Source: Phaeobacter sp. CECT 5382 (GTDB taxonomy: Bacteria > Pseudomonadota > Alphaproteobacteria > Rhodobacterales > Rhodobacteraceae). From it: a DNA stretch of 64,000 bases. Shown in pieces: positions 1-8,800 of the stretch. The stretch lies in contig NZ_CYSG01000003.1 in the NCBI RefSeq assembly GCF_001457775.1, positions 186,001 through 250,000 of the forward strand, in the 5' to 3' direction. Below the pieces are notes generated by a model. That model searched no databases. It saw nothing but the letters and a program-made list of their open reading frames with translations, and was not told where the DNA came from. Each line of letters starts with the position of its first letter. Position 1 is the first letter of the stretch. Made by a program: the position numbers and the translations under genes.

Positions 1-1
1 C

Positions 2-1732
2 ATTCTGGCCGATGTTGCCCGGCTGTCTCCCGATTTAGAAACCAACCTCACGGATTGGGTCCAAGACGGCGGCTTGCTGGTGCGGTTTGCCGGGCCCAGA
101 CTGGCTGCCAGCGATACCGCCCGCGACACCGAAGAGCCCCTGATGCCCGTGCGCCTGCGCATCGGAGGCCGCAGCATTGGTGGCGCCATGAGCTGGGGCG
201 AGCCCAAGACTCTGGCGCCTTTTGCGGAAGGATCACCTTTCTTTGGCCTCGGCATTCCGGAAGAGGTTTCCGTCGCCTCGCAGGTGGTGGCGCAGCCAGA
301 TCCCCAGCTCGCCGATCGTGTCATTGCCGCGCTCGACGATGGCACCCCGTTGGTCACCCGCAAGCCGCTGGGCCAGGGGCAAGTGGTACTGTTTCACGTC
401 ACCGCCAATGCGGAATGGAGCAGCCTGCCGCTGTCCGGTCTATTTGTTCAAATGCTGGAGCGGCTGGCAGTGTCTTCTGCGACAAAACCACCCGAGGCAC
501 GCAGCCTCGAAGGCACCAGCTGGCAGCCGATTTCTGTGCTAGATGGGTTTGGCCGCAGCACCGAAGCTGCAACCCTGCCCGGTGTCGCAGGCCCCGATCT
601 GGTCACCGCCCAGGTCGGCCCGGCCTTGCAACCAGGTCTCTATGCAAGCGAAGACCGTCGTCTGGCCCGCAGTGTTTTGCGCGCAGGTGACAGCCTCTCT
701 GTCGCCAGTTGGGGAAGCGGTGTCAGCTTGACGGGATATAGTGCCGTCCGGGAGCAGCCTCTAACCGGAGCCCTTCTGGGGCTCGCACTTGCCCTGCTGG
801 CTTTGGACATCATTGCGACCCTGCTGATCACCGGCCAGCTTGTGCCACCACGCCCGGTTGCCATGATCGCCACACTTGGTCTGGGCCTTGCATTCGCCCT
901 GTCAACGCCAAGGCCTTTGCTGGCGCAAAACAGCTCCCCCCCCCCGCAGACCGAAACGGTGACTGAAACGCAAAGCCCGGCAGAACATGTCGACCGCGCT
1001 GCCGAGCTTACTCTGGCCCATGTCCTCACCGGGGATGCACGCGTGGACCGGGTGGCACTGGCCGGGTTGCGTGGCCTGTCGGACACCCTGTTTTTTCGCA
1101 CCTCGGTCGAGCCATCGAACCCGGTAAGTCTGGATCTTGAACGCGATGATCTCGCGCTTTATCCGCTGCTCTACTGGCCGGTCACAGCGCGCCAGCCGCT
1201 GCCTTCGCCCGCAGCCTACGACCGGCTGAATGGCTATCTCAGTTCTGGCGGCATGATCCTGTTTGACACGCGCGATGCCGATCTTGCCAGCACCGGGGCC
1301 ACCAGTGCTGCGGCACGCCGCCTGCAGCAACTGGCACTGCCGCTGGACATTCCCCCGTTGGAGCCAGTGCCGGGCGATCATGTTCTGACCCGCGCCTTTT
1401 ATTTGTTGCAGGATTTTCCCGGTCGCCATCCCCGCGGACCTCTCTGGGTCGAGGCCGCCCCGGCGGATGCGCAGCAGATCGAAGGCATCCCGTTTCGCGA
1501 TCTCAATGATGGGGTGACACCTGTGGTCATTGGCGGCAATGACTGGGCCTCGGCCTGGGCAGTGGACCGCGACGGACGTCCCCTGCTGCCGGTCGGGCGC
1601 GGCTATTCCGGCGAACGCCAACGCGAGCTGGCCTACCGCTTTGGCGTCAATCTGGTGATGCATGTGCTCACCGGCAACTACAAGTCCGATCAGGTCCATG
1701 TTCCGGCCCTGCTGGAACGGCTGGGGCAATAG
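2..1732 (+). CDS. DUF4159-type membrane protein, 5' end outside window
   Basis: The frame is open from base 2, so the start lies upstream and only the C-terminal 576 residues are seen. The first part resembles the amidotransferase-like or von Willebrand-linked membrane proteins found after moxR and DUF58 genes. Two hydrophobic stretches follow (LLGLALALLALDIIATLLI and a second near AMIATLGLGLAFAL). The last 240 residues look like a DUF4159 domain, with LYPLLYWPVTARQPLPS and a GGMILFDTRDAD segment. A run of ten C at 936-945 lies in the Pro/Gln-rich linker before that domain. The next gene starts 8 bp downstream, so the two are co-transcribed. Biochemical function is unknown; a role in an envelope stress or chaperone-like MoxR system is inference from usual gene order. 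Confidence 0.75.
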   Translation: MLADVARLSPDLETNLTDWVQDGGLLVRFAGPRLAASDTARDTEEPLMPVRLRIGGRSIGGAMSWGEPKTLAPFAEGSPFFGLGIPEEVSVASQVVAQPDPQLADRVIAALDDGTPLVTRKPLGQGQVVLFHVTANAEWSSLPLSGLFVQMLERLAVSSATKPPEARSLEGTSWQPISVLDGFGRSTEAATLPGVAGPDLVTAQVGPALQPGLYASEDRRLARSVLRAGDSLSVASWGSGVSLTGYSAVREQPLTGALLGLALALLALDIIATLLITGQLVPPRPVAMIATLGLGLAFALSTPRPLLAQNSSPPPQTETVTETQSPAEHVDRAAELTLAHVLTGDARVDRVALAGLRGLSDTLFFRTSVEPSNPVSLDLERDDLALYPLLYWPVTARQPLPSPAAYDRLNGYLSSGGMILFDTRDADLASTGATSAAARRLQQLALPLDIPPLEPVPGDHVLTRAFYLLQDFPGRHPRGPLWVEAAPADAQQIEGIPFRDLNDGVTPVVIGGNDWASAWAVDRDGRPLLPVGRGYSGERQRELAYRFGVNLVMHVLTGNYKSDQVHVPALLERLGQ

Positions 1733-1740
1733 GCGCGACA

Positions 1741-3795
1741 ATGACTCAAACCCTGCTCTTTGATCCGCTGCTGCCCTGGCCTATCTTGTGGGTACTGGCT
1801 GGGTTTGCGCTCATAACAATTGCACTGGCCGCCTGGCGTCAGCTGCCCGGCTGGGGGCTGCGTGGCCTGGCTGCACTCTGTCTGCTGGCGACCCTCATGG
1901 GGCCTTTGGCGCAAAACGAGACCCGGGCACCGCTCAGCGATATCGTTTTGGTCGTCGTCGATGAAACCGCCAGCCAGAAGCTGTCCACCCGTCCCGTGCA
2001 GACAGCCCAGGCACGGGTTGACCTGGAGCAGCAGCTGGCCACACGCGCAAATACCGAAACCCGCTGGATCACCCTTAAGGATGATGTGGGCGACGGCGGC
2101 ACCGCCCTGATGCAAGCCGTTTCGCATGCTCTTGCGGATGAGCCGCAGGGGCGTGTGGCCGGGGTCATCGCGCTTTCGGATGGTCAGGTGCATGACACCG
2201 ACCAGCAACTTACCCTGCCCGCGCCAATGCACCTGTTGATGACAGGCCAGGCACAGGACTGGGATCGCCGCCTGATCGTACGCAACGCCCCAGCCTTTGC
2301 TATCATTGGTGAACCCGTGACACTGACCCTGCGGCTGGAAGACAGTGGCGCAACACCCGAAGACTTCCGGCAGGCACCGCTGGATATCTCGATTGATGGG
2401 GCAGCCCCCCAGCGTTTCAATCTGCCTCTGGGAGTAGATTTTGATCTGCCCCTGACACTGCCCCATGGCGGGCGCAACGTGATCCGGTTTTCCACCCCCG
2501 AGGCTGCAGGCGAAATCACCGATCGCAACAATTCCGCCCTGGTGCAGATCAATGGCGTGCGCGATCGCTTGCGGGTGCTTCTGGTTTCAGGTGAGCCGCA
2601 TCCTGGCGGGCGTACCTGGCGTAACCTACTGAAATCGGACAGCTCTGTGGATCTGGTGCATTTCACCATCCTGCGCCCTCCCGAAAAACAGGACGGTGTG
2701 CCGGTGGATGAACTGTCGCTGATCGCCTTTCCCACCCGCGAGTTGTTTTTGGAAAAGATCGAAGATTTCGACCTGATCATCTTTGACCGCTACAAACGGC
2801 GCGGCATTCTTCCGGCCATATATCTCGACAATGTCGCCAACTACGTCGAAAAAGGCGGCGCGGTTCTGGTGGCAGCAGGGCCGGATTTCGCCAGTGCCTC
2901 GTCGATCTATCGCTCGCCCCTGTCGCGCGTGTTGCCCGCGATGCCAACCGCGCGGGTGATGGAACAGGCCTATCGCCCCAAGATCACCGACCTGGGGGAA
3001 CGCCATCCGGTCACCCTTGGGCTTGACCCAACTCCCGGTGATCTTCCCAGCTGGGGCAGTTGGCTCCGCCAGATCGAGGTCACAGCCCCCGAAGGCCATG
3101 TTTTGATGAGCGGCGTCAATGATCGCCCTTTGCTGGTTCTGAACCGGGTTGCCGAAGGCCGCGTAGCCTTGCTGGCCTCGGATCATGCCTGGCTCTGGAG
3201 TCGGGGCTATCAGGGGGGCGGACCGCAACTGGAGCTGCTGCGCCGCCTTGCACACTGGATGATGAAAGAGCCAGAGCTCGAAGAAGAGATGCTTTGGGCA
3301 GAAGTAAGCGGTCAAAACATGCAGATCTTTCGTCGCCGTATGGAGGGCGCAGCTGGCAAGCTGACGATCACCGCCCCCGACGGCAGCGAGGCAGAAGTCC
3401 CCTTGCAAGAGCGCGCACCGGGACTGTGGGAAGCGCAGTACTTGGGCGACCAGCAAGGTCTGTATCGCCTGCGTGAAGGCGATGTAAGCACCGTCGTTGG
3501 CCTAGGCCCGGCAGCCCCGCGCGAATTCCAAGACCCGCTTGCCACTGACACGGTGCTGGCCCCGGTGATCGCGCCCCTGCGCGGTGGCCTCATGTCGATC
3601 GAAGGCGGGGTGCCGAGGCTGCGGGATGTGAAACCGGGCCGCCCGGCTGCCGGGCGCGGCTGGATCGGCCTGACGCCGCGTGCTGCTTATGAAACCCTGT
3701 CTGTCTCGCAAAGCCAGCTGCTGCCGGCTTGGCTTGGCCTTTTGTTGGTTGCCGGCCTCGCACTGGCCGCCTGGTTACGTGAGGCGCGTCGCTAG
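1741..3795 (+). CDS. Large membrane protein, glutamine amidotransferase-like
   Basis: A 684-residue protein with two N-terminal membrane segments (about residues 7-30 and 38-55) and one at the C-terminus (about 660-678, LLPAWLGLLLVAGLALAAWL), so most of it sits as one large soluble region anchored at both ends. The middle (about 280-500) carries an amidotransferase-like fold region: VLLVSGEPHPGGRTWRNLL, then IIFDRYKRRGILP, then GGAVLVAAGPDFAS and RHPVTLGLDP, without an obvious catalytic Cys. It is the usual partner of the DUF4159 gene just upstream, 8 bp away. The pair likely forms a membrane complex; what it acts on is not known. The gene ends 25 bp before the convergent pbpC. Confidence 0.7.
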   Translation: MTQTLLFDPLLPWPILWVLAGFALITIALAAWRQLPGWGLRGLAALCLLATLMGPLAQNETRAPLSDIVLVVVDETASQKLSTRPVQTAQARVDLEQQLATRANTETRWITLKDDVGDGGTALMQAVSHALADEPQGRVAGVIALSDGQVHDTDQQLTLPAPMHLLMTGQAQDWDRRLIVRNAPAFAIIGEPVTLTLRLEDSGATPEDFRQAPLDISIDGAAPQRFNLPLGVDFDLPLTLPHGGRNVIRFSTPEAAGEITDRNNSALVQINGVRDRLRVLLVSGEPHPGGRTWRNLLKSDSSVDLVHFTILRPPEKQDGVPVDELSLIAFPTRELFLEKIEDFDLIIFDRYKRRGILPAIYLDNVANYVEKGGAVLVAAGPDFASASSIYRSPLSRVLPAMPTARVMEQAYRPKITDLGERHPVTLGLDPTPGDLPSWGSWLRQIEVTAPEGHVLMSGVNDRPLLVLNRVAEGRVALLASDHAWLWSRGYQGGGPQLELLRRLAHWMMKEPELEEEMLWAEVSGQNMQIFRRRMEGAAGKLTITAPDGSEAEVPLQERAPGLWEAQYLGDQQGLYRLREGDVSTVVGLGPAAPREFQDPLATDTVLAPVIAPLRGGLMSIEGGVPRLRDVKPGRPAAGRGWIGLTPRAAYETLSVSQSQLLPAWLGLLLVAGLALAAWLREARR

Positions 3796-3820
3796 GAAGT
3801 CGTCTGAAAAACCTGCCGAA

Positions 3821-5887
3821 TTAGTCGATCCGCACGGAAACCTGACCACTGCGACCGGAGCTGTCGACCACCGACAGGCTGGAAAACCCGGTACCGGGAT
3901 TGGGAACCTCGAACTCACGTCGGTGCTGCCCTTTGGCCAGCACACGCCCGTCCGCCAGCAGGGTAAAGGGGGCGGTGCCGCCGCGCAGTTTCACCACAAG
4001 TGCGTCGCCCGCCAGATCCAGCCGAGCCCCTTCCGGTGGAAACAGAACCTTTGGGTCGGCGCTGTCCTGCGCAAAGGCCGCATCCCGGCTGCGAAACCGC
4101 CGCAGGGGGAGCGGCAACTCGGCGGCAGTTACAATCAGCGTCGCCGTAGGTGGCGCGCGGTGTTGCGCGAAATCCGGTTTCAGCCGACCAAAGGCCTCGA
4201 ACAACACAGGCGCTGCCAGATCGCCACCAAAGGCCCCCGGCACGGGCGTGCCATCAGCGCGCCCCATCCAAATGCCAATCACATGACGCCCGTCCCAGCC
4301 GATGGCCCAGGCATCACGATGACCATAGGAGGTGCCGGTTTTATAGGCCAGCACCCCGGCCCGCGCACCTGGCGGCGGTGCCAGACCTCGCAGGATATCG
4401 CTCAGCTGCCAGGCCGCCACATCCGAGATCACCCGTGGCAATGCAACAGGCAACGTGCCTTGCCGCACCCGCAGCGTCAGCCCCTGACCGCCTGCTGCCA
4501 GCCCTGCATAAATCTGCACCAGATCCTGCAGCGACGTGCCGATGCCGCCAAGACTGATCGCCAGTCCTGGCTTGCCGCCAGGCAAAGCAGGCCGCGCACC
4601 TGCACGACGCAGGGCTGCCAACAGCTGTGCCGGACCCAGCTCGCGGGTGAGTTTCACAACCGGGATATTCAGCGACTGCTGCAAGGCAGCCCGCACCCGC
4701 AGATCTCCCCGGAAAACCCCATCGAAATTCTGCGGTGCGTAGCCATCGATCTCGATTGGCCCGTCGTGGATCAGGCTTTCGGGATGCACCAGCCCCTGAT
4801 CAAAAGCGAGCCCGTAGACCAGCGGCTTCAAGGTTGAACCCGGCGACCGCAGCGCCTGGGTCATATCGACAAATCCCTGCCGTCCGCTGTCCTCGTATGA
4901 GGGCGATCCAACCGAGGCCAGTATTTCGCCGGTCTGATGGTCCACCGCCATGAGCGCCGCCGAGATCCGTGGCCCTGCCCGGGCAGCAGCCGTCTGAACA
5001 AGATGCTCCATCTTGGTCTGGATTTCTGCATCCAGTGTCAGGGAAAGGCGGGTCTGAGCTGGCGCCTCTACGATAACACGATCCGCCAGATGCGGTGCCA
5101 GCCGTGGAAAGCGGCGCATCTGTCTTGGGACACCTGCCTGCAGGGCAACGGCGACCTCGGCCTGCGATATCAGATCCTGTTTCACCAGTCGCACCAGCAC
5201 CCGGTTGCGGGCTGCCACCGCCGCGCTATGCGCCCGGTCCGGGCGGCGTTGCTCTGGCGACTGTGGCAACGCGACCAGCAGTGCTGCTTGCGATGGCGTC
5301 AGGCGTTTGGGCTCTTTGCCGAACCAGGCAAGGCTCGCGGCGCGCAGCCCTTCGAGATTGCCGCCATAGGGCGCATGGGTAAGGTACAGTCGCAGGATCT
5401 GTTGCTTGCTCAGACGGTGTTCCAGCGCCAGTGCCAGACGCATCTGACGTAGCTTGCCGGCCCAGCGTCCGGTGCTGCCATCCTCCAGCAGGCGCGCCAG
5501 CTGCATCGTCAGGGTAGAGCCGCCTGAAACCGCACGCCCATTCCAAATCGCCTGCCCCACCGCGCGCAGCATCGCACGGGGGTCAACGCCCGCATGGCTG
5601 TAAAACCGCTTGTCCTCATAAGCGATGAGCATTGCCAGAAACAGCGGGTCGACCTCGTCCAGTGGCAGGGACATGCGCCAGATGCCATCCGCCACCGGAT
5701 AGACCCGCAGCAAAGCCCCGTTGCGGTCCAGCACCTCGGTCGAGGTTTCCGCCAGAGTGATCGGCAGCTCCGTCGTCGCGACCCAGCGATCAAAGGCTCT
5801 GGTGCCCGTCAGCAAGGCCACTGCCAAAGCAACAGGTGCAAGAAGCCACCACAGACGGCGGCGCCCTGATGAAGTGGCGTCCGTCAC
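3821..5887 (-). CDS. pbpC: Penicillin-binding protein 1C (peptidoglycan glycosyltransferase)
   Basis: A 688-residue bifunctional class A penicillin-binding protein acting at the outer face of the inner membrane. An N-terminal anchor (WWLLAPVALAVALLTG) is followed by the GT51 glycosyltransferase domain with EDKRFYSHAGVDPRA and GGSTLTMQLARLL, then a transpeptidase domain with the active-site serine in SPGSTLKPL, the SLN triad and the KTGTS box (YKTGTSYGHRDAW). The last 90 residues match the PBP1C C-terminal domain. The start is GTG and overlaps the stop of the alpha-2-macroglobulin gene by 4 bp (GTGA), so the two are translationally coupled. This pairing of pbpC with a yfhM-type gene is common in bacteria and is read as repair of the wall next to protease trapping in the periplasm. 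Confidence 0.95.
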   Translation of the reverse strand: MTDATSSGRRRLWWLLAPVALAVALLTGTRAFDRWVATTELPITLAETSTEVLDRNGALLRVYPVADGIWRMSLPLDEVDPLFLAMLIAYEDKRFYSHAGVDPRAMLRAVGQAIWNGRAVSGGSTLTMQLARLLEDGSTGRWAGKLRQMRLALALEHRLSKQQILRLYLTHAPYGGNLEGLRAASLAWFGKEPKRLTPSQAALLVALPQSPEQRRPDRAHSAAVAARNRVLVRLVKQDLISQAEVAVALQAGVPRQMRRFPRLAPHLADRVIVEAPAQTRLSLTLDAEIQTKMEHLVQTAAARAGPRISAALMAVDHQTGEILASVGSPSYEDSGRQGFVDMTQALRSPGSTLKPLVYGLAFDQGLVHPESLIHDGPIEIDGYAPQNFDGVFRGDLRVRAALQQSLNIPVVKLTRELGPAQLLAALRRAGARPALPGGKPGLAISLGGIGTSLQDLVQIYAGLAAGGQGLTLRVRQGTLPVALPRVISDVAAWQLSDILRGLAPPPGARAGVLAYKTGTSYGHRDAWAIGWDGRHVIGIWMGRADGTPVPGAFGGDLAAPVLFEAFGRLKPDFAQHRAPPTATLIVTAAELPLPLRRFRSRDAAFAQDSADPKVLFPPEGARLDLAGDALVVKLRGGTAPFTLLADGRVLAKGQHRREFEVPNPGTGFSSLSVVDSSGRSGQVSVRID

Positions 5888-8800
5888 CGGACCTCAACCC
5901 GGCTCGCAGCGGTATGTGCTCGGTAAGCCGGGCGATACATGTCCTCGACCTGTGCTGCCGGAAGATGGAAGACACCCGGCGTTACCGCACGGGCAATATA
6001 GGCCAAAGTCACCGGTTTGTGGCCTTTAACATCTATGGCCGCCAGAAACCGGTCACTGCGGAATTCGGCATGCTCGGCCTCGGCCAGCTTCAGCCAGTCC
6101 AGATCTCGCAGATCCCCCGAGCGCAGCAGATTGGGGTTGTCGATCTCAAGACCCGCAGCAAGCGGATCATTGACCATCAGTCGCGCGCCGACCGTCTCAT
6201 GCGGAGTGATCCGCAGCACGGTGACAAAGCGTGCCCCCATCTCGAAACTGCTCCCGTCAAGCTCTTGCCCATCTAGCGCATAGAAGCTGCGATCAATTGT
6301 ATATCCATAGCCGCCTGCCGGTGGTGCCACCTCTGGCACCCCAAGCGTGGTCAGGGTCAGATCTGTGGCCGCACCCGATGCGGTGGAAATGGCCTGATCC
6401 ACTGCAGCGCCATCTTCCATGATCTGCACCATCGGGCCTTGCGTGGGCTGGCCATTCACCAACAGGCCCGATTCTTCGGGATGTTTGATCAGGGCATGGG
6501 CCGCCAGCAGCGTCCAGCTGGCCTCTTGGGTGGACATCTGGCTGGCATCGCGCAGCAACGGTCGCGTCAGGCTCTCGTGGCTTATGGCCTCGGATCCGGC
6601 CTCGACCAGCAGGGCAAGGACAGCAGCGGCATCCCGGCGATGAGTGCCATAGTCAGCCCGCCAGACAGGTGTTTCCCCCTTGGCCTGCCGCAGCAGTTCA
6701 CCGGCACGGGCAAACATCCGGTCCGCCCGGCGCTGATCACCATAGGCTGAAAGGGCCGCGCCCAGCTGCGCCGCCGCCAGAGGGGTGGCAAAGGCTTTCG
6801 CCTTCACATCAGCATAGTAGCGCAGATCGCCCATGGCTGCGGCCCCTTCACGGGACAGAACCAGTAGCGCATAGGCGATATCCTCGCCACCGTGATCAAA
6901 GTCCGAGGCGTAGTTGATGCGGTTGCGCAGATTATCCATGGCACGGGCAAAGGCGGCTTCGGGCACTGCATGCCCCTGCACGCGGGCCCGTGACAAAAAG
7001 TCAGAGGTATAGGCATCCAGCCAAAAGTCCCCGCTTTCGGCCCGCCACAGCCCAAAAGCACCATTGCTGGCCTGTCGGGTCAGAACCCGGCGAATGGCGG
7101 CCTGAATGCGCGCGTCGACCAGAGGACCTTTGCCCAGCCCCATCGCATCGGCCACCGAAGACAGATAGAGCAGCGGCATCGCTTTCGAGGTCACCTGTTC
7201 GGTGCAGCCATAGGGGTATTGATCCAGACTGGCCAAAAGCCCCGGCACATCGAATTTCGCCAGCGGCCCGGCAGACAGAACTGCCCGCGCGGTGCCCGGT
7301 CTGAGCCCGTCAAAAACATCACTGGTGAAATGAAATGTGCTGCCTTTTTCAAGAGTGAGGCGCCGGGTCGTGGCAACCACCGGATTATTGGCCCGCACCG
7401 GCAGGCGCAGCACCTGTGTCAATGCCTTGCCATCCGGCGTTGTCAGCGACAGCACCACCTCAGGGTCGCCCACTTCGATCGCGGTGACCGGCAGTTCCAG
7501 CACTGCCTTGCCCTGATCCGCCAATGTGATCGATCCCGGCAAGGCACCAAGCGAGAGCCCGGCGCCAAGGCTGCTTGCCAACAGGGTCATCTCGCCGCTC
7601 GGCCCATCGGCATGCACCAGTTCAATGCGTACGCGGCTTTGATCTCCGGGGGCCAGGAACCGCGGCAGTGCCGCTGTCACCACCACCGGATCGCGCACCA
7701 GCATGTCGGCCTCGGCCTGACCAACAGCGCGCTGCGACCAGGCGATGGCCATGACCCGCACCGTGCCGTTGAAAGCCGGTAGATCCATCGGAAAGGCGAC
7801 CTGCCCTGCGGCGTCAACCTGCAAGGGACCAGAGAAGAACGCCACCAGATCCTGCGTCGGAGGCGGCGATTGCATCTGCATGCCACGGTTTGCGTCACCG
7901 CCAGACCGGATCTGCCCGAGCACCCCATTGCCCGGATCGATCAAGCGACCATAAAGATCACGCAGCTCCATGCCGAGACGCCGTTGGCCATGGTAGTATC
8001 CACTGGGGTCAGGGCTTTCAAAGCCCGTAAGGTTGAGGATCCCCAGATCCACAGCCGCAAGCGTCAGCCAGACCTCTTCGCCGGGCTGCGCCCCAGATAC
8101 CGTTACCTGCGCCACTTCTTGGTGGCGCGGGCGCGCCACTTCCGGCACTGCGATACTGACAGACAGTTCCTGCCCCGGCTGTTCCACGCGCGCATGCGCC
8201 AGCCCCAATGCCCGCGTAGGTGTGCGACTTGCCTGGCCCGAAAGTGGCTGCAGCACCATCGCCGTGACATAGGCCCCACTGCCCCAATCCTTGCTGACCG
8301 TGAGGGGGATGATCGCCTCGCCTGCCTGAACCTCGACCGCGTGACGTTCGATCACTCTATTGGACAGCACAGAGATCAGCGCGGTACCCGCGCTTTGCGA
8401 TACCAGACGCAGCTTGGCAGTGTCTCCGGGCTGATAGCTGTCGGTATCCAGCGACATCTCCAACCGGTCCGGTGTGGCAGAGCCATCCGCCGGGGCATAC
8501 CAGCCCGCGTAAAAATCAACTGCTGCTTCGACATAATCACCATCAAGCCGTTCCACCACCAGCTCGTATCGGCCCCAGTTTACCGGCTTGGACAGAACCA
8601 GCGGATCCGCGCCCAGCGTGACTTCGCCCGAGGCCACCGCATGGCGGCGCGTGCTCGGCTCCCAGTTCCAATTGCCATAGAGCTGATACCAGTGGTAGCG
8701 GGTCTCGACCCGGTTGAGGCTCCATTTCACCCGCATCGGCTGTGGGTTCAGCTGTTCCGACAGAGCGATCAGCTCGAAGCCTGCTTCGGTGCCCTCGGCC

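Noticed and set aside
902-1741. Open frame on the minus strand over the DUF4159 gene
   Set aside because: It lies wholly opposite a supported gene and has no family-like motifs.
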